Assembly (NCBI GenBank): GCA_029298735.1 | Contig: JANSLP010000277.1 | Span: forward strand, 1 to 43,036 | DNA: 43,036 nt | Direction: 5' to 3' | Origin: Ophiostoma sp. CBS 140.51 | Lineage: Eukaryota > Ascomycota > Sordariomycetes > Ophiostomatales > Ophiostomataceae | Part shown: piece after piece, positions 1 through 9,279 of the stretch | Layout of the letters: the number at the start of each line of letters is the position of its first letter | Position numbering within the stretch: position 1 is the stretch's first letter | The notes under the pieces: model-generated | Told to the model about the DNA's origin: nothing | What the model saw: only the letters and a program-made list of their open reading frames with translations | Database searches by the model: none | Position numbers and translations under genes: made by a program

Positions 1-2519
1 CGTACTTGACGGTTTCTGTGCCTGGTCCGAGTTCGGATTTGATTCTCGTTCGTTGCGTGTCTCCTCGGGTTGTTTATTTTGGCAGATGGATGTTGTGTGT
101 TTTCGTTTGTTTTTATTTTGTCTGCTTTTTTCATGGACTGGGCAAACTTTGGGTATATTCTCATTTAGTATTTTTTTTTTCTTCTTTCTCGTCCATTCTA
201 TACAAAAAATTTGTTTATTTTCTCCCTACCTTCTTCCTCTCTTCCTCTTTCCATGTTTGTTTCCCGATCTGTTGATAGCCCACCGAGACGACCAAAAAAA
301 ATATGGCTTTCTTGAATGGGGATGGTACAAAGGCGGTGCCTCCTCGTTTTACTTTATCTTGGTTTAATCCTGTCACTTCCTGCGTTAGTACTCAAGCAGG
401 CCTCTGCTTCCTGCCTTTACACTCTTCACTCTATTCCCTTTGTCTTTGTCGATAGGGAGTTTTGTTTCGACTTTGGTCTGAATAGCGCAGACTACGATGG
501 TGTTTCTGGGACAGCAAAGCAACAGTTTCCCCTAAAAGGCGTGCATGGTGCATATGAAAGGGGATACTATGGTGCTGGGCTTTTATCGTTTGCGTTTTTT
601 TAGTACCGTACAAACGGACGAACACAGGGAAAGGTGTTGAAAGGGGAAATGTCAAAGGTGGACCGGGCGTGCCTGGTGCCTGGTGTTGATTTGGAAACAA
701 AAGAAACAGTTCTGGATGCCGAACTTGAATATATATATCTACATTTTTGTACTATTGAGGAAGAAAATTCTATGTGATATGTGAAAGATGAGTTTGTCTA
801 CGGACAACGAAAACTGCCAACGAATATGCACTCTTATTAATATATGTACATGGTTCTCATTTTGTTGGGATTCGGGTTGCACAAGAGTGCGGAATGCGAA
901 AAGACTCACGGTCAACGGCAGAAACGACATGAACGGAACCCGACAGGTGCATATTATGTTTTCTGCTTTCTAAACCATATGGTCTCCTTTCTCTCTGTCT
1001 TTTTTGGAATGTTTCATGAAGATGGTCATCCCAGGTGCACTCCAATTGTCGTCGAGATATGCTGACGTCATGTGGACTGAGGACAGTTAAGTTCCCAAGC
1101 TCCAACCTCTCTCTTCAAATGCAATTCTGTCTCGATACCGCACTTTCTTTCATAGAAACCTCTTGTTTATTGATGTATCCCAAGTGATACTCTGCAACAG
1201 CTGAATATATGCAGCTTTCCAAAAAAACCGTTGAGAGACCAAACCCCCCAGGCACCGGGGAACAGGGAAAGCAACGTAAATCATTTTACGTCGCAGACAA
1301 GGCACAGAAAAGCTGCACGAATAAGCGCCACCAAACGCAGTTTACAAACGGACGCTACGCCAATCATCGGGCGTCATTGTATGGAGCAGCAGGAGTCGGT
1401 CCCCAATGCCAAAATGGCAAGCACATGGGCAAGCTCGCACTAGCGTGGCCCGCCAAGTTGCACGTCTCTTCGAGAAGCCTGGCTCACATGAGCTCGGCAC
1501 GCTATTGGTGGGGCGCACCTTGTTTTCTCTCCAAGATGGAGAGGCAGGCGCCATGAGTGTGTCGTTCTCCGCTCTTTCTTGTGCTTCCGTTTGCCATGAT
1601 TATCTCTCTCATCTTGTGTCAACCACCTGCCCTCTTTCTTGCCCTTTTCACCTTTCTCATCTCATATACGACTTTAATACTCGAACATTCTCCCGAATCT
1701 TGCTGAAGCACTTCTTCCCTTCCCAACTGCCGCCAGTCATAAACATTCGCGCAATCTCCAGATACACTCGCCCAAGGATCAACGGAACGGAACCCAGTCT
1801 ATCTGAATCCTTGTCGTTGAACCCAAGGTGACAAAACAATAGGATCCACGCGGTGTTTTAGAAAACCACCTTTTCGTCATCATCAAAGAACAAGAGGAGA
1901 ACAACAGCAACGGACAACACACCTGTCATCCCGAAAGAAACAGCTCGAACTCGGACGGTAACAGTCACGGGCTCACAAGTCCACAAGTCCGCGAGCTTCT
2001 TCTCGTTGCTATCCGTCCATCGCTCCTTCCTTGTCTGTCCACAAGAACTTTTTTCTTTTCTTTTTTCTTCTTTATTTTCTTCTCACCCTCTCCTCCCCCT
2101 GTGTGACGTGAAAACGGCGGGCCGCTCGTTCCCCTTCTAATTTTAGAGAAGAACAAAAAAGAACGAGCAGCCGTCCCTATCACAAGGTTACTTGAGGCAC
2201 TTTGTAACGGGGAGTGGTACCTTAAACTTTGTCCACAGAGAGACACAGGGTACAGGACACGAGCACAGACACCACAAAACAAGAAAGGAAGAAAGAACAT
2301 TTTTGTCTCTACCCGTCGAGTCTAGGGAAAGAGCTGTGATCCAGAAAAAAAAGGAAGGAGCTGGAGTTCCTTCCTTCCGAGACCGGGATAAGCTTGAACC
2401 TGCGAACATTCGAGCCCTTTTTTGTGCTCACTTTTTCCCTCTCATCCTTTTTCTCATATATACCTCAACTATACCCACCCTCAATCGTCCACACCTTGTC
2501 TTGACGCCATCCATCCCAC
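1..2519. other. Gene-free stretch upstream of the 2520 gene
   Basis: No reading frame here looks like protein. The frames are short, overlap on both strands, and are rich in Phe, Ser, Leu and Cys, as expected when T- and C-rich DNA is translated. The plus strand is pyrimidine-rich in patches (about 165-260 and 2035-2100), and an ATATATAT tract lies near 729-737. The last few hundred bases before 2520 are C/T-rich and end in a CCCACATG start context, so they probably hold the promoter and 5' leader of the next gene. No RNA gene was recognised. The left edge may include the tail of a gene outside the window, but nothing shows that. Confidence 0.5.
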
Positions 2520-3348
2520 ATGCCTTCACCAGACCAGCTACACCTTCCAAATCCTGCCGGCCAAAACGGCGGCCAGGGACAGCAACCCGGCAACAATAGC
2601 GGCAACAACGGCGGCCCTGCTGTACCTTCAGCACCGGGCTACTATACCTATACCTCGCCCACAGTAGCGCGCCACTATGCCCGGCCGCCCGGTGCCAGTG
2701 GCACCACCAACGGCGACTGGTCGTCATCGTATGCCACACTACGCATGCCGCCCCCCGAACAGCCTTTTACCGACGACATGCAAGATCTCCAGGCCCGCGG
2801 CAAAGACCCGTACGAATTCACTCGGCGCGACGAGCCCTATTATGAAGATCGCATCGCCAGCCTGCGCGCCACCGAACGCCGCCTACAACCGCCCGCGGGT
2901 GCCGCACCCATCCACCACTTGTCGCCTCATTACGTGAGGGCGCCCTCACCGGGCCCACAGCTGCTACCCGAGGACGCACCCCTCGATGATTTTGCCAATT
3001 TGGAGCGCCGGCGGCATGCCACTGCCGTACTGGACAGTCCTGAGCTACTCATGATGTATGCGCAAAGCTTGAATGATGTAGGTCCACGTGCACACATTCT
3101 TTGATATAAAGGCCACTGCTGACGGACAGTCCATCCCCGCCGTGCGGATGACGTTTATGCGCATCATGTGTGGCTACGACCGGGACACGATGCTGTCGCC
3201 GACAGTTGTTGATGCGATGGACTCGGCCAACAGTGGCAGCTCTTATGGCAATAGCATGGGTCGACGCCAGACAAGCGGCAACAGCGGCGGTGGCGGAGGC
3301 GGCAGCAACAGTGGCAGCCGGTCTGGCCGTCGCAATAATAGGCAGTAA
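2520..3348 (+). CDS. Unrecognised ascomycete protein, 258 aa, one intron
   Basis: Two exons, 2520-3077 and 3130-3348. The 52-base phase-0 intron has donor GTAGGT, branch CTGAC and acceptor ACAG. Without splicing the frame stops at 3104; with splicing it reads on smoothly as LNDSIPAVRMTFMRIMCGYD. The first 90 or so residues are rich in Gly, Asn, Pro, Tyr and Gln and are probably disordered. Residues about 95-210 are more ordered, with charged and hydrophobic patterning (DEPYYEDRIASLRATERR, then LDSPELLMMYAQSLND). The tail is Gly-, Ser- and Arg-rich and ends in GRRNNRQ. There is no signal peptide, membrane segment or catalytic motif. I do not recognise the family. It probably is a real gene because splicing restores a coherent hydrophobic core. 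It converges on the ADAM gene, with 523 bases between the stop codons. Confidence 0.75.
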
Positions 3349-3871
3349 GCCGCCCGCATCTGTTCCGTACTTTGGTTTGTTTGTTTTCAGTTTGATCCAG
3401 TTTGATACCCGGAAGAGAAAGAGGAGGAAGAAACAGTTACAGTCTGGCCATTGATAGATCGATCTTGGTGTCACCACTTTGCTTTTTTTATGATCGGGGT
3501 CGCAGTACTCCCCTGCCCAGTTTATTGTTTTGTCTTTTACGATAGCCATATCATGATTAATGTCCAGATTAATATTTCATATACCTACTTTGATTTTGAG
3601 TTTGATTGTGTGTCTACAAGTACTAGAAACATGACCCAAATATGTAAACGTACTACCCCGTACTTCCTCTCTCCCACCCTGTCTATATATATGGTGTGTC
3701 TGTGGTTTGTATATACGTCAGGTAGAGTGAATATGAACGAAATAAAGAAAATATGCAACCATCCATAATAACTCATGATACCCGCATAAATCATAAAATA
3801 TGAAGAGATTGAGAAAAAAACAATAAAACGCTGCAAAAATATGACTGTAAACTCTCTCTCACACCAGCAGA
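3349..3871. other. Convergent 3' region between the 2520 gene and the ADAM gene
   Basis: This holds the 3' ends of two convergent genes. It is AT-rich compared with the flanking coding sequence, with AATAAA-like signals around 3739-3745 (plus strand) and TTTATT-like tracts readable from the minus strand around 3790-3830. No additional gene is supported. Confidence 0.5.
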
Positions 3872-6800
3872 TCACGCATATCGAGGCGCTTGGAATGACC
3901 TTGGCGCCCATTGGGGCGGCGGCTGCTGCTGCGGGGGAGGGACGCCTGGTCGCATGTTGTATCCGTAAGGCTGTTGCGATTGTGGTGGCGGCGGTGTTCC
4001 CCGTGCACCAGGGCTTCCTGGCCCTCCTCCACCGTAGCCGCTCGCTCGCCATGGACCCACTGACGGTGGCAGGCTGGGACTTGGCGTGGCCGTGCTGCTT
4101 CTGTTGTTCCTGTCACTGTGGAAGCTTTGCTGAGGATGTGGCGGGAGTTGGGCGACGTTGACGTTGTTGACAGACTCGGCGCTGGCGACTTCTTTGTTGT
4201 TGTTGCCATTGCCATCCGTGTTCTTGGACCGCCAGAAGGCCCAGCGTGAACGCGGAGTAGCATCGGCAGCTGCCGGAGGCGGCACATTCCGGGCCGCGTA
4301 GCCACCGGCAGCAGCACCGGCCGCAGCACCAGCGCCAGCAGGGCCCATTGGACCGGGACCGCTGGCATTGGGATGCTTGGACAGTCTCTTGCCGCCCAGA
4401 CCAAACCAGCCAGGCGATCTCGGCTGCACGGGCGGTGGCGGCATGCCCATCCGAGCAAGCTCGCGCAAGTGCCGACGACGACGACGTCTCTTGGCAATTG
4501 AATACACACAACCCGAAAGGGCTAAGAATACGAGAATACCGACAACCACTGATACCGGGATAACAATGTCGAGATTGCTGCGGAACAGCTCGGCAATCTC
4601 CTTGGAGAGAGACACATCTTGGCAGTCGCCGTTGCTGCAGTGCCCACCACCCTGGCACGGGGTACCGTCGAGGAAGTTTTGGTTCATGGACAGACAAGTG
4701 TTGGCGCCAAACTCGGGGGATGCGCAGCTCAGCTGGCAGCCCTGCGAGCTACAGGCGTAGGTGTCATTGCCCGTTGTCAGCGAACCCATAAGGGTCTTGC
4801 ACTGGAGATCGCGCGACGTGCATTGGCCGGAGGCACATGTAAGTCCTGAGTTGGAAGAGCCGCAAGAGGTGCCGTCGGGCGACGTGACGTCAGCAGGGCA
4901 CGATGCGCTCGTGCCCGAACAGGTCTCGGCTGGATCACAAGAGCCTGTGCTGGGGCGGCACACCTGACCAGAGCTGGCGAGCTGGCAGGTGGATGTACAG
5001 CATTCGTCGTTAGATGGATCACAGAGCGCATTGGCCGTGAACTTGCACGTCGTCGGGTCGCAGCAGCTGTTGGTTCCGCAACCTTCGGCACCGCCACAAT
5101 CGCACTCTTCGCCGGCTTCTACGATGCCGTTTCCGCACTCGCTACCGGTGACAGTGACGACATCCTTGTTGTTGCTGAGACATGTGGACTTGACGCTGTT
5201 GCGGCCCATCGCCGAGCAGATGTTGCCCATGGTACATGATGAGAACTGGGTGATGCCGGATCCCGTGCTCGGGTTCATAATGAAGGCGCCGTTGGCGTTG
5301 CAGTCGGAGGCACTGAGCGGGCAGCACTGCTGCTTCGTTACAGTGCCGTCGGCGCATGTCTGGGCAGTGCAGTCATGCACGGCGCCAAATGTGTGGCCGA
5401 TTTCGTGGGCCATCACCTGCCACTCCGTCGAGGTCCGGACGACGACGTTGGTGGCAGCAATGGTCTCGTTAGAGCCGTCAGACTGCGAGCCTGGGACACA
5501 CAGCTGGCCGAGCCAGGCCAGGCCGACAGCCGAGTCGGTGGCACATGTGCTCAACAGCATCCAAAAGGCGTTGGTATCGTTGGCAGACTCGCCGCGCCAC
5601 TTCGAAAACAAGTTCAGACGGTCAGTGATACTGAGACCGCAGGCGGCGTTCCATGGCGTGGCTGAAGTCGACGCATCGCTCGGGCAGCTGTTGTTTTGGA
5701 TGACAAGGTGCTGGATGCCCAGTGAGATGTTGAAGGTGCTCTCATAGACGCGCGACGCAGAATTGACCTGTGCCACTATGTTATCGGTCGTGTTGTCCTT
5801 CAAAAGGCCCCAGTAGTTGCAGTCGGCAGCAACACCCATGAGAGCTACTTTCCGGGTCGTTGGGCAGCCTGCAGGGTTACCAATGGTCGATGCCAGGTTA
5901 ACACCACCGGAGTTGCCGCCCGTGTCGCCATTGCCGTCGATTTGGCGGCCAAATAGCCACCGGGTGCCAGATACTATCGGATTGTCCTCGCGCTTGATGA
6001 TATCGCTGCGCCGGTCAATGTCCATTCCAGAGTAGACGGGGTGCAGGTCGTCGCGGTTGAACAACAGACCGTCCGAGATACACCCCTCCGCGAGAAGGCT
6101 TCTGCCATCAATCGACTCGTTTCCAGTGGGCAGTGTCGTATCCAGGCCCCGCTCATACATCCGGCGGCGCAGCTCGACATCGAACATGGCCATATTCGGC
6201 AGGATATCCGAGTCGCGCCACACGACCATGTAATCTTCCGTCTCGTATTCGACGACCGGGTCGCCGGCAATGCGTGTGTTGATAAAGTTGTGGCTCGTCT
6301 GGATGTGGTGGTGGTCGCCGGCCAGATGGAAGGAGCCCTCAAAGATGGGACGGTCGCCGTCGACATGGACGTAGATACTGGCATAGCCCGCATTGATCCA
6401 GTGGTTGTCGTTCATATTGCCGTCGACGAGGCTGTGGCCGGTCTGCACGAAAGCATGGCCCATGAAGACGCGGTGGTCAAGGGGGTTGATCTTTTCAATG
6501 GCAATGGTGCCGTCGTCGTTGACGTGGTGGATGGCGGCATCGTCGGCAAAAATGTTATGGTTGGGCTCGAGACGGAGACGGACGGGCAGGCGGCGGCTCG
6601 AGTCTTCCTGGTGTAGCGTCAGGGAGATTTGAAAATGTGAGTGCGCGTGGACGCGGTGTGACGGCGCGTGGAGGACGGCATCTTCGACGCGGGCAATGGT
6701 TCGTAACGGATTTCGTGGTTGAGAGTCGGCGTTCGCGCCAGATATCAAACATGTGAGGGCGAGGAGTGTTGTGAAGAAGAAGGTGAGTGTTGAGGAGAGT

Positions 6801-6895
6801 GGTAAAGAGAGTCGTGAGGAGAGGGAGACGGAGTGTCGTTTGGGGCCGGCAACTGTTCCGTGGCCCCCTGGAGGCGACCGCCATAAGCTCCGCAT
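3872..6895 (-). CDS. Membrane-anchored ADAM-type zinc metalloprotease with disintegrin domain, 1007 aa
   Basis: One uninterrupted exon from the ATG at 6895. A hydrophobic stretch at about residues 35-55 ending in GANA fits a signal peptide. A long propeptide follows, with a Lys-Arg (residues 301-302, IIKRED) that could be a kexin cleavage site. The catalytic domain carries the full ADAM/reprolysin zinc motif HEIGHTFGAVHD from residue 497 and a Met-turn, FIMNP, with Met at about 540. A cysteine-rich disintegrin domain spans about 587-675 (CGNGIVEAGEECDCGG and many further Cys pairs). A second Cys-rich part follows, then a transmembrane helix at about 776-799, an RRRRRR stop-transfer cluster, and a cytoplasmic tail of about 200 residues rich in Pro, Gly and Ala. 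All catalytic residues are present. The closest known class is the fungal ADM-A/ADM-B proteases. The predicted role is cleavage of surface or secreted proteins at the plasma membrane; substrates cannot be told from sequence. Confidence 0.93.
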   Translation of the reverse strand: MRSLWRSPPGGHGTVAGPKRHSVSLSSRLSLPLSSTLTFFFTTLLALTCLISGANADSQPRNPLRTIARVEDAVLHAPSHRVHAHSHFQISLTLHQEDSSRRLPVRLRLEPNHNIFADDAAIHHVNDDGTIAIEKINPLDHRVFMGHAFVQTGHSLVDGNMNDNHWINAGYASIYVHVDGDRPIFEGSFHLAGDHHHIQTSHNFINTRIAGDPVVEYETEDYMVVWRDSDILPNMAMFDVELRRRMYERGLDTTLPTGNESIDGRSLLAEGCISDGLLFNRDDLHPVYSGMDIDRRSDIIKREDNPIVSGTRWLFGRQIDGNGDTGGNSGGVNLASTIGNPAGCPTTRKVALMGVAADCNYWGLLKDNTTDNIVAQVNSASRVYESTFNISLGIQHLVIQNNSCPSDASTSATPWNAACGLSITDRLNLFSKWRGESANDTNAFWMLLSTCATDSAVGLAWLGQLCVPGSQSDGSNETIAATNVVVRTSTEWQVMAHEIGHTFGAVHDCTAQTCADGTVTKQQCCPLSASDCNANGAFIMNPSTGSGITQFSSCTMGNICSAMGRNSVKSTCLSNNKDVVTVTGSECGNGIVEAGEECDCGGAEGCGTNSCCDPTTCKFTANALCDPSNDECCTSTCQLASSGQVCRPSTGSCDPAETCSGTSASCPADVTSPDGTSCGSSNSGLTCASGQCTSRDLQCKTLMGSLTTGNDTYACSSQGCQLSCASPEFGANTCLSMNQNFLDGTPCQGGGHCSNGDCQDVSLSKEIAELFRSNLDIVIPVSVVVGILVFLALSGCVYSIAKRRRRRRHLRELARMGMPPPPVQPRSPGWFGLGGKRLSKHPNASGPGPMGPAGAGAAAGAAAGGYAARNVPPPAAADATPRSRWAFWRSKNTDGNGNNNKEVASAESVNNVNVAQLPPHPQQSFHSDRNNRSSTATPSPSLPPSVGPWRASGYGGGGPGSPGARGTPPPPQSQQPYGYNMRPGVPPPQQQPPPQWAPRSFQAPRYA

Positions 6896-9279
6896 GATTG
6901 CGAAGCGTCGAAGCGACGTAAGGAAGAGCGGCGCTGCGCCGTCGGGTCCTGCTACCGAAGTGGTGTGTTGACCATTTGTTTAACAGTATTCAAAGACACG
7001 AGACTTCTGTTGTCAGGAAGCCAGAGACACCGTTCAGGAATGCGAGACAATGCGGCGTGGGTTGTTTGTCGTGACGCAATGAGGTCGTATATAAACAAAG
7101 GATCGAGACCTTTTGTCGTACGGGGACATAAGCGATGTAAAGTCCGTGGATGATGTGAGATTTTCACCGAGACGCGTAATATGGGATAGAAAAGGCGAGA
7201 AACTGATAACGCAAAGTACCAAACTGAGCGGAGGACAAAAAGGCTGCGAGCAAGGCGGAATAGAGAAGAGAGAATTGACAGTCAAAAGACGAGACGCCTC
7301 GGAGAAGGAGGGAGGCGATGCCGAGAGGTAGAGGTGACGTGGAACGGGCCTTGGCACCGGGAGCGGCGGGCGGTAAGAAGACGGTAGATGGCGAGAAGAA
7401 AATAGAGGAAGAGAAGAAGTGTTTACAAGGAGAGAGAAGAAGAGCCAGGCGCCGGGCGAGGAATGAGAAACTGAGGTCGAAACGTGGAGGGGAGAGACGT
7501 GAGGCTGGAGAGCGACAGAGACCACAAAAAAGAAGCGCTAGGTTGCTTGGCGAGCTGGGCGTGGCCGACACTTACGACAAGGGGACAACACTCCAGACGA
7601 GAGAGGGAAGGGACGAGTGTAATGGAGGGCGTCCTGGCGTCATGTGGCACGTCGACGTGAGAAGGGACGCCCGACAGATTCTCTGTCGTTCTTTCCCTGT
7701 TCTATGTTCTTGGTGCTTTTTTCTGTCACTTCTTCCCTATTCTTGCAACCAACAGGGTAGTTGCGACTGAGACAAAGAAACGGTCGAGAAAGAGCAGGAG
7801 AGAGACAAAAAGGGGTGGGAAGGTGCGGTGGAGGCCCCAGCTCCAAACAAAGCAAGAGCGTTTCTTACGAAGAACGGCATGGTTTTTGGCGAGCCACACT
7901 CTCAGCGGAGACATGCAGGAAGGCTCGTCAGTCTCTCCTTCCACTCTTTGAATGGAGGAAGCTGCGAGCAAACAAAAAAGATGGTTGGCCGGGCGGTGTT
8001 GCCGAATCCTGCTTTTCGCTTTCCTCGGTGCAGCCTCCTTCATCTCACTTTTTGCAGGATCCCTGTTTTGTCATACATTTTCTTTTTCATCCATTGTGGC
8101 GGGCGTTCTTTCAAAGCCTCTTTTCTCCAACATTATCTTTATTTTAGACTTTTTGTCTTTTTGATTTTTAACCATGTTTTTTATGCTTGATCGTTTTTTT
8201 TTTTCGCCCGGCACGGACTGCTCTAGCTTTTCGTATCGGGATTTCGTATCTTCTTTACTCGTTTTGAGTGGCCGATTTGAGGTGTGAGTGGGAAAGGGCA
8301 CATGGCTGAGAAAGGAAAGAACGAGGCGCGGCAGTGTTGTGTTGCGCTGGCGTGGGTACCTAGGACATTTTCAGCGGGCTGGTGGAGCAGACAAGCCTCT
8401 GAGAGTTCCTGAGAGATCTGCAAATAGGTGATAAATACGAGCCGACGATCCGTTCGGCGCCCTGTCGCAGTGCAGGAGGAGTTTCCAAGAGTTTGAGGGA
8501 AGGCATGCCAGAAAGCCTTCGCACGCAACGCCTGCCAAGATAAATGGGGCAAGTCCTGTCCCGTCAGCCCAGCCCGCCATTGCGCGTCATTTCTTGCCAG
8601 AGGGCAAGAGGCTGTTCCTGCCTGTCATCTTCACCAATCCCCGAGGGCCCTTTCTGCAGTCCGTTTTCAAGGGCCTGAGCCACACCACCTGCGGGCAGGT
8701 GCGACGTTTCAACAGGGTCGCTTTTTCTTCCTTTTTTCCTGTCTGTCTTCCTTCTGCCCTACCCCGTATCCTCCGCATATACTGGCCCCCTATTCTGCCC
8801 TCTCGTCCCCTCTCCCCCTCCTATCATCTTATCATAGCCTGTGCGTTCTGTTGCACGGATAAACTGTAAAATGTCGAACCAGAGGGACGGGCTGTCCACG
8901 GCGCTTCCAAAGAAAAAGATTGTTAAACAGCCAAAATTACCAACAGGCAGTTAATATAATAGACGGATAACTCGTAGAGACTTTTCGTTAAGGACAAATG
9001 GATGGCATCAAACCGTATATATTTTCATTTTTATGGTCCTACATACGTTCACAAACAAAAAATCGTTGTGTTGTGGTATACATCCACCGCCGGCCCGAAG
9101 ATAAAGGTAGAACAATAAAAGGCAATCCCATAGAGTAAAAACAAGAAGGCAATGTAAAACGGGGGTTGTAGATAAAGAATAACATCATGGCATGAAAAAA
9201 AGAAATATATAAACCAAATGAACCCTCTCATCAATTTGATCTCGCGTTTATTTTTTGCTTGTTATTTTGTTTTCGTTGC
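6896..9279. other. ADAM promoter and leader, then ACS 3' region; no gene seen
   Basis: From 6896 to about 7560 the plus strand is purine-rich, which makes the minus strand C/T-rich, as expected of the ADAM 5' leader. The middle (7600-8880) has only short frames with no conserved look. The end (about 8900-9279) is AT-rich and fits the 3' untranslated part of the ACS gene on the minus strand. No tRNA, 5S rRNA or transposon was recognised. Confidence 0.5.
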
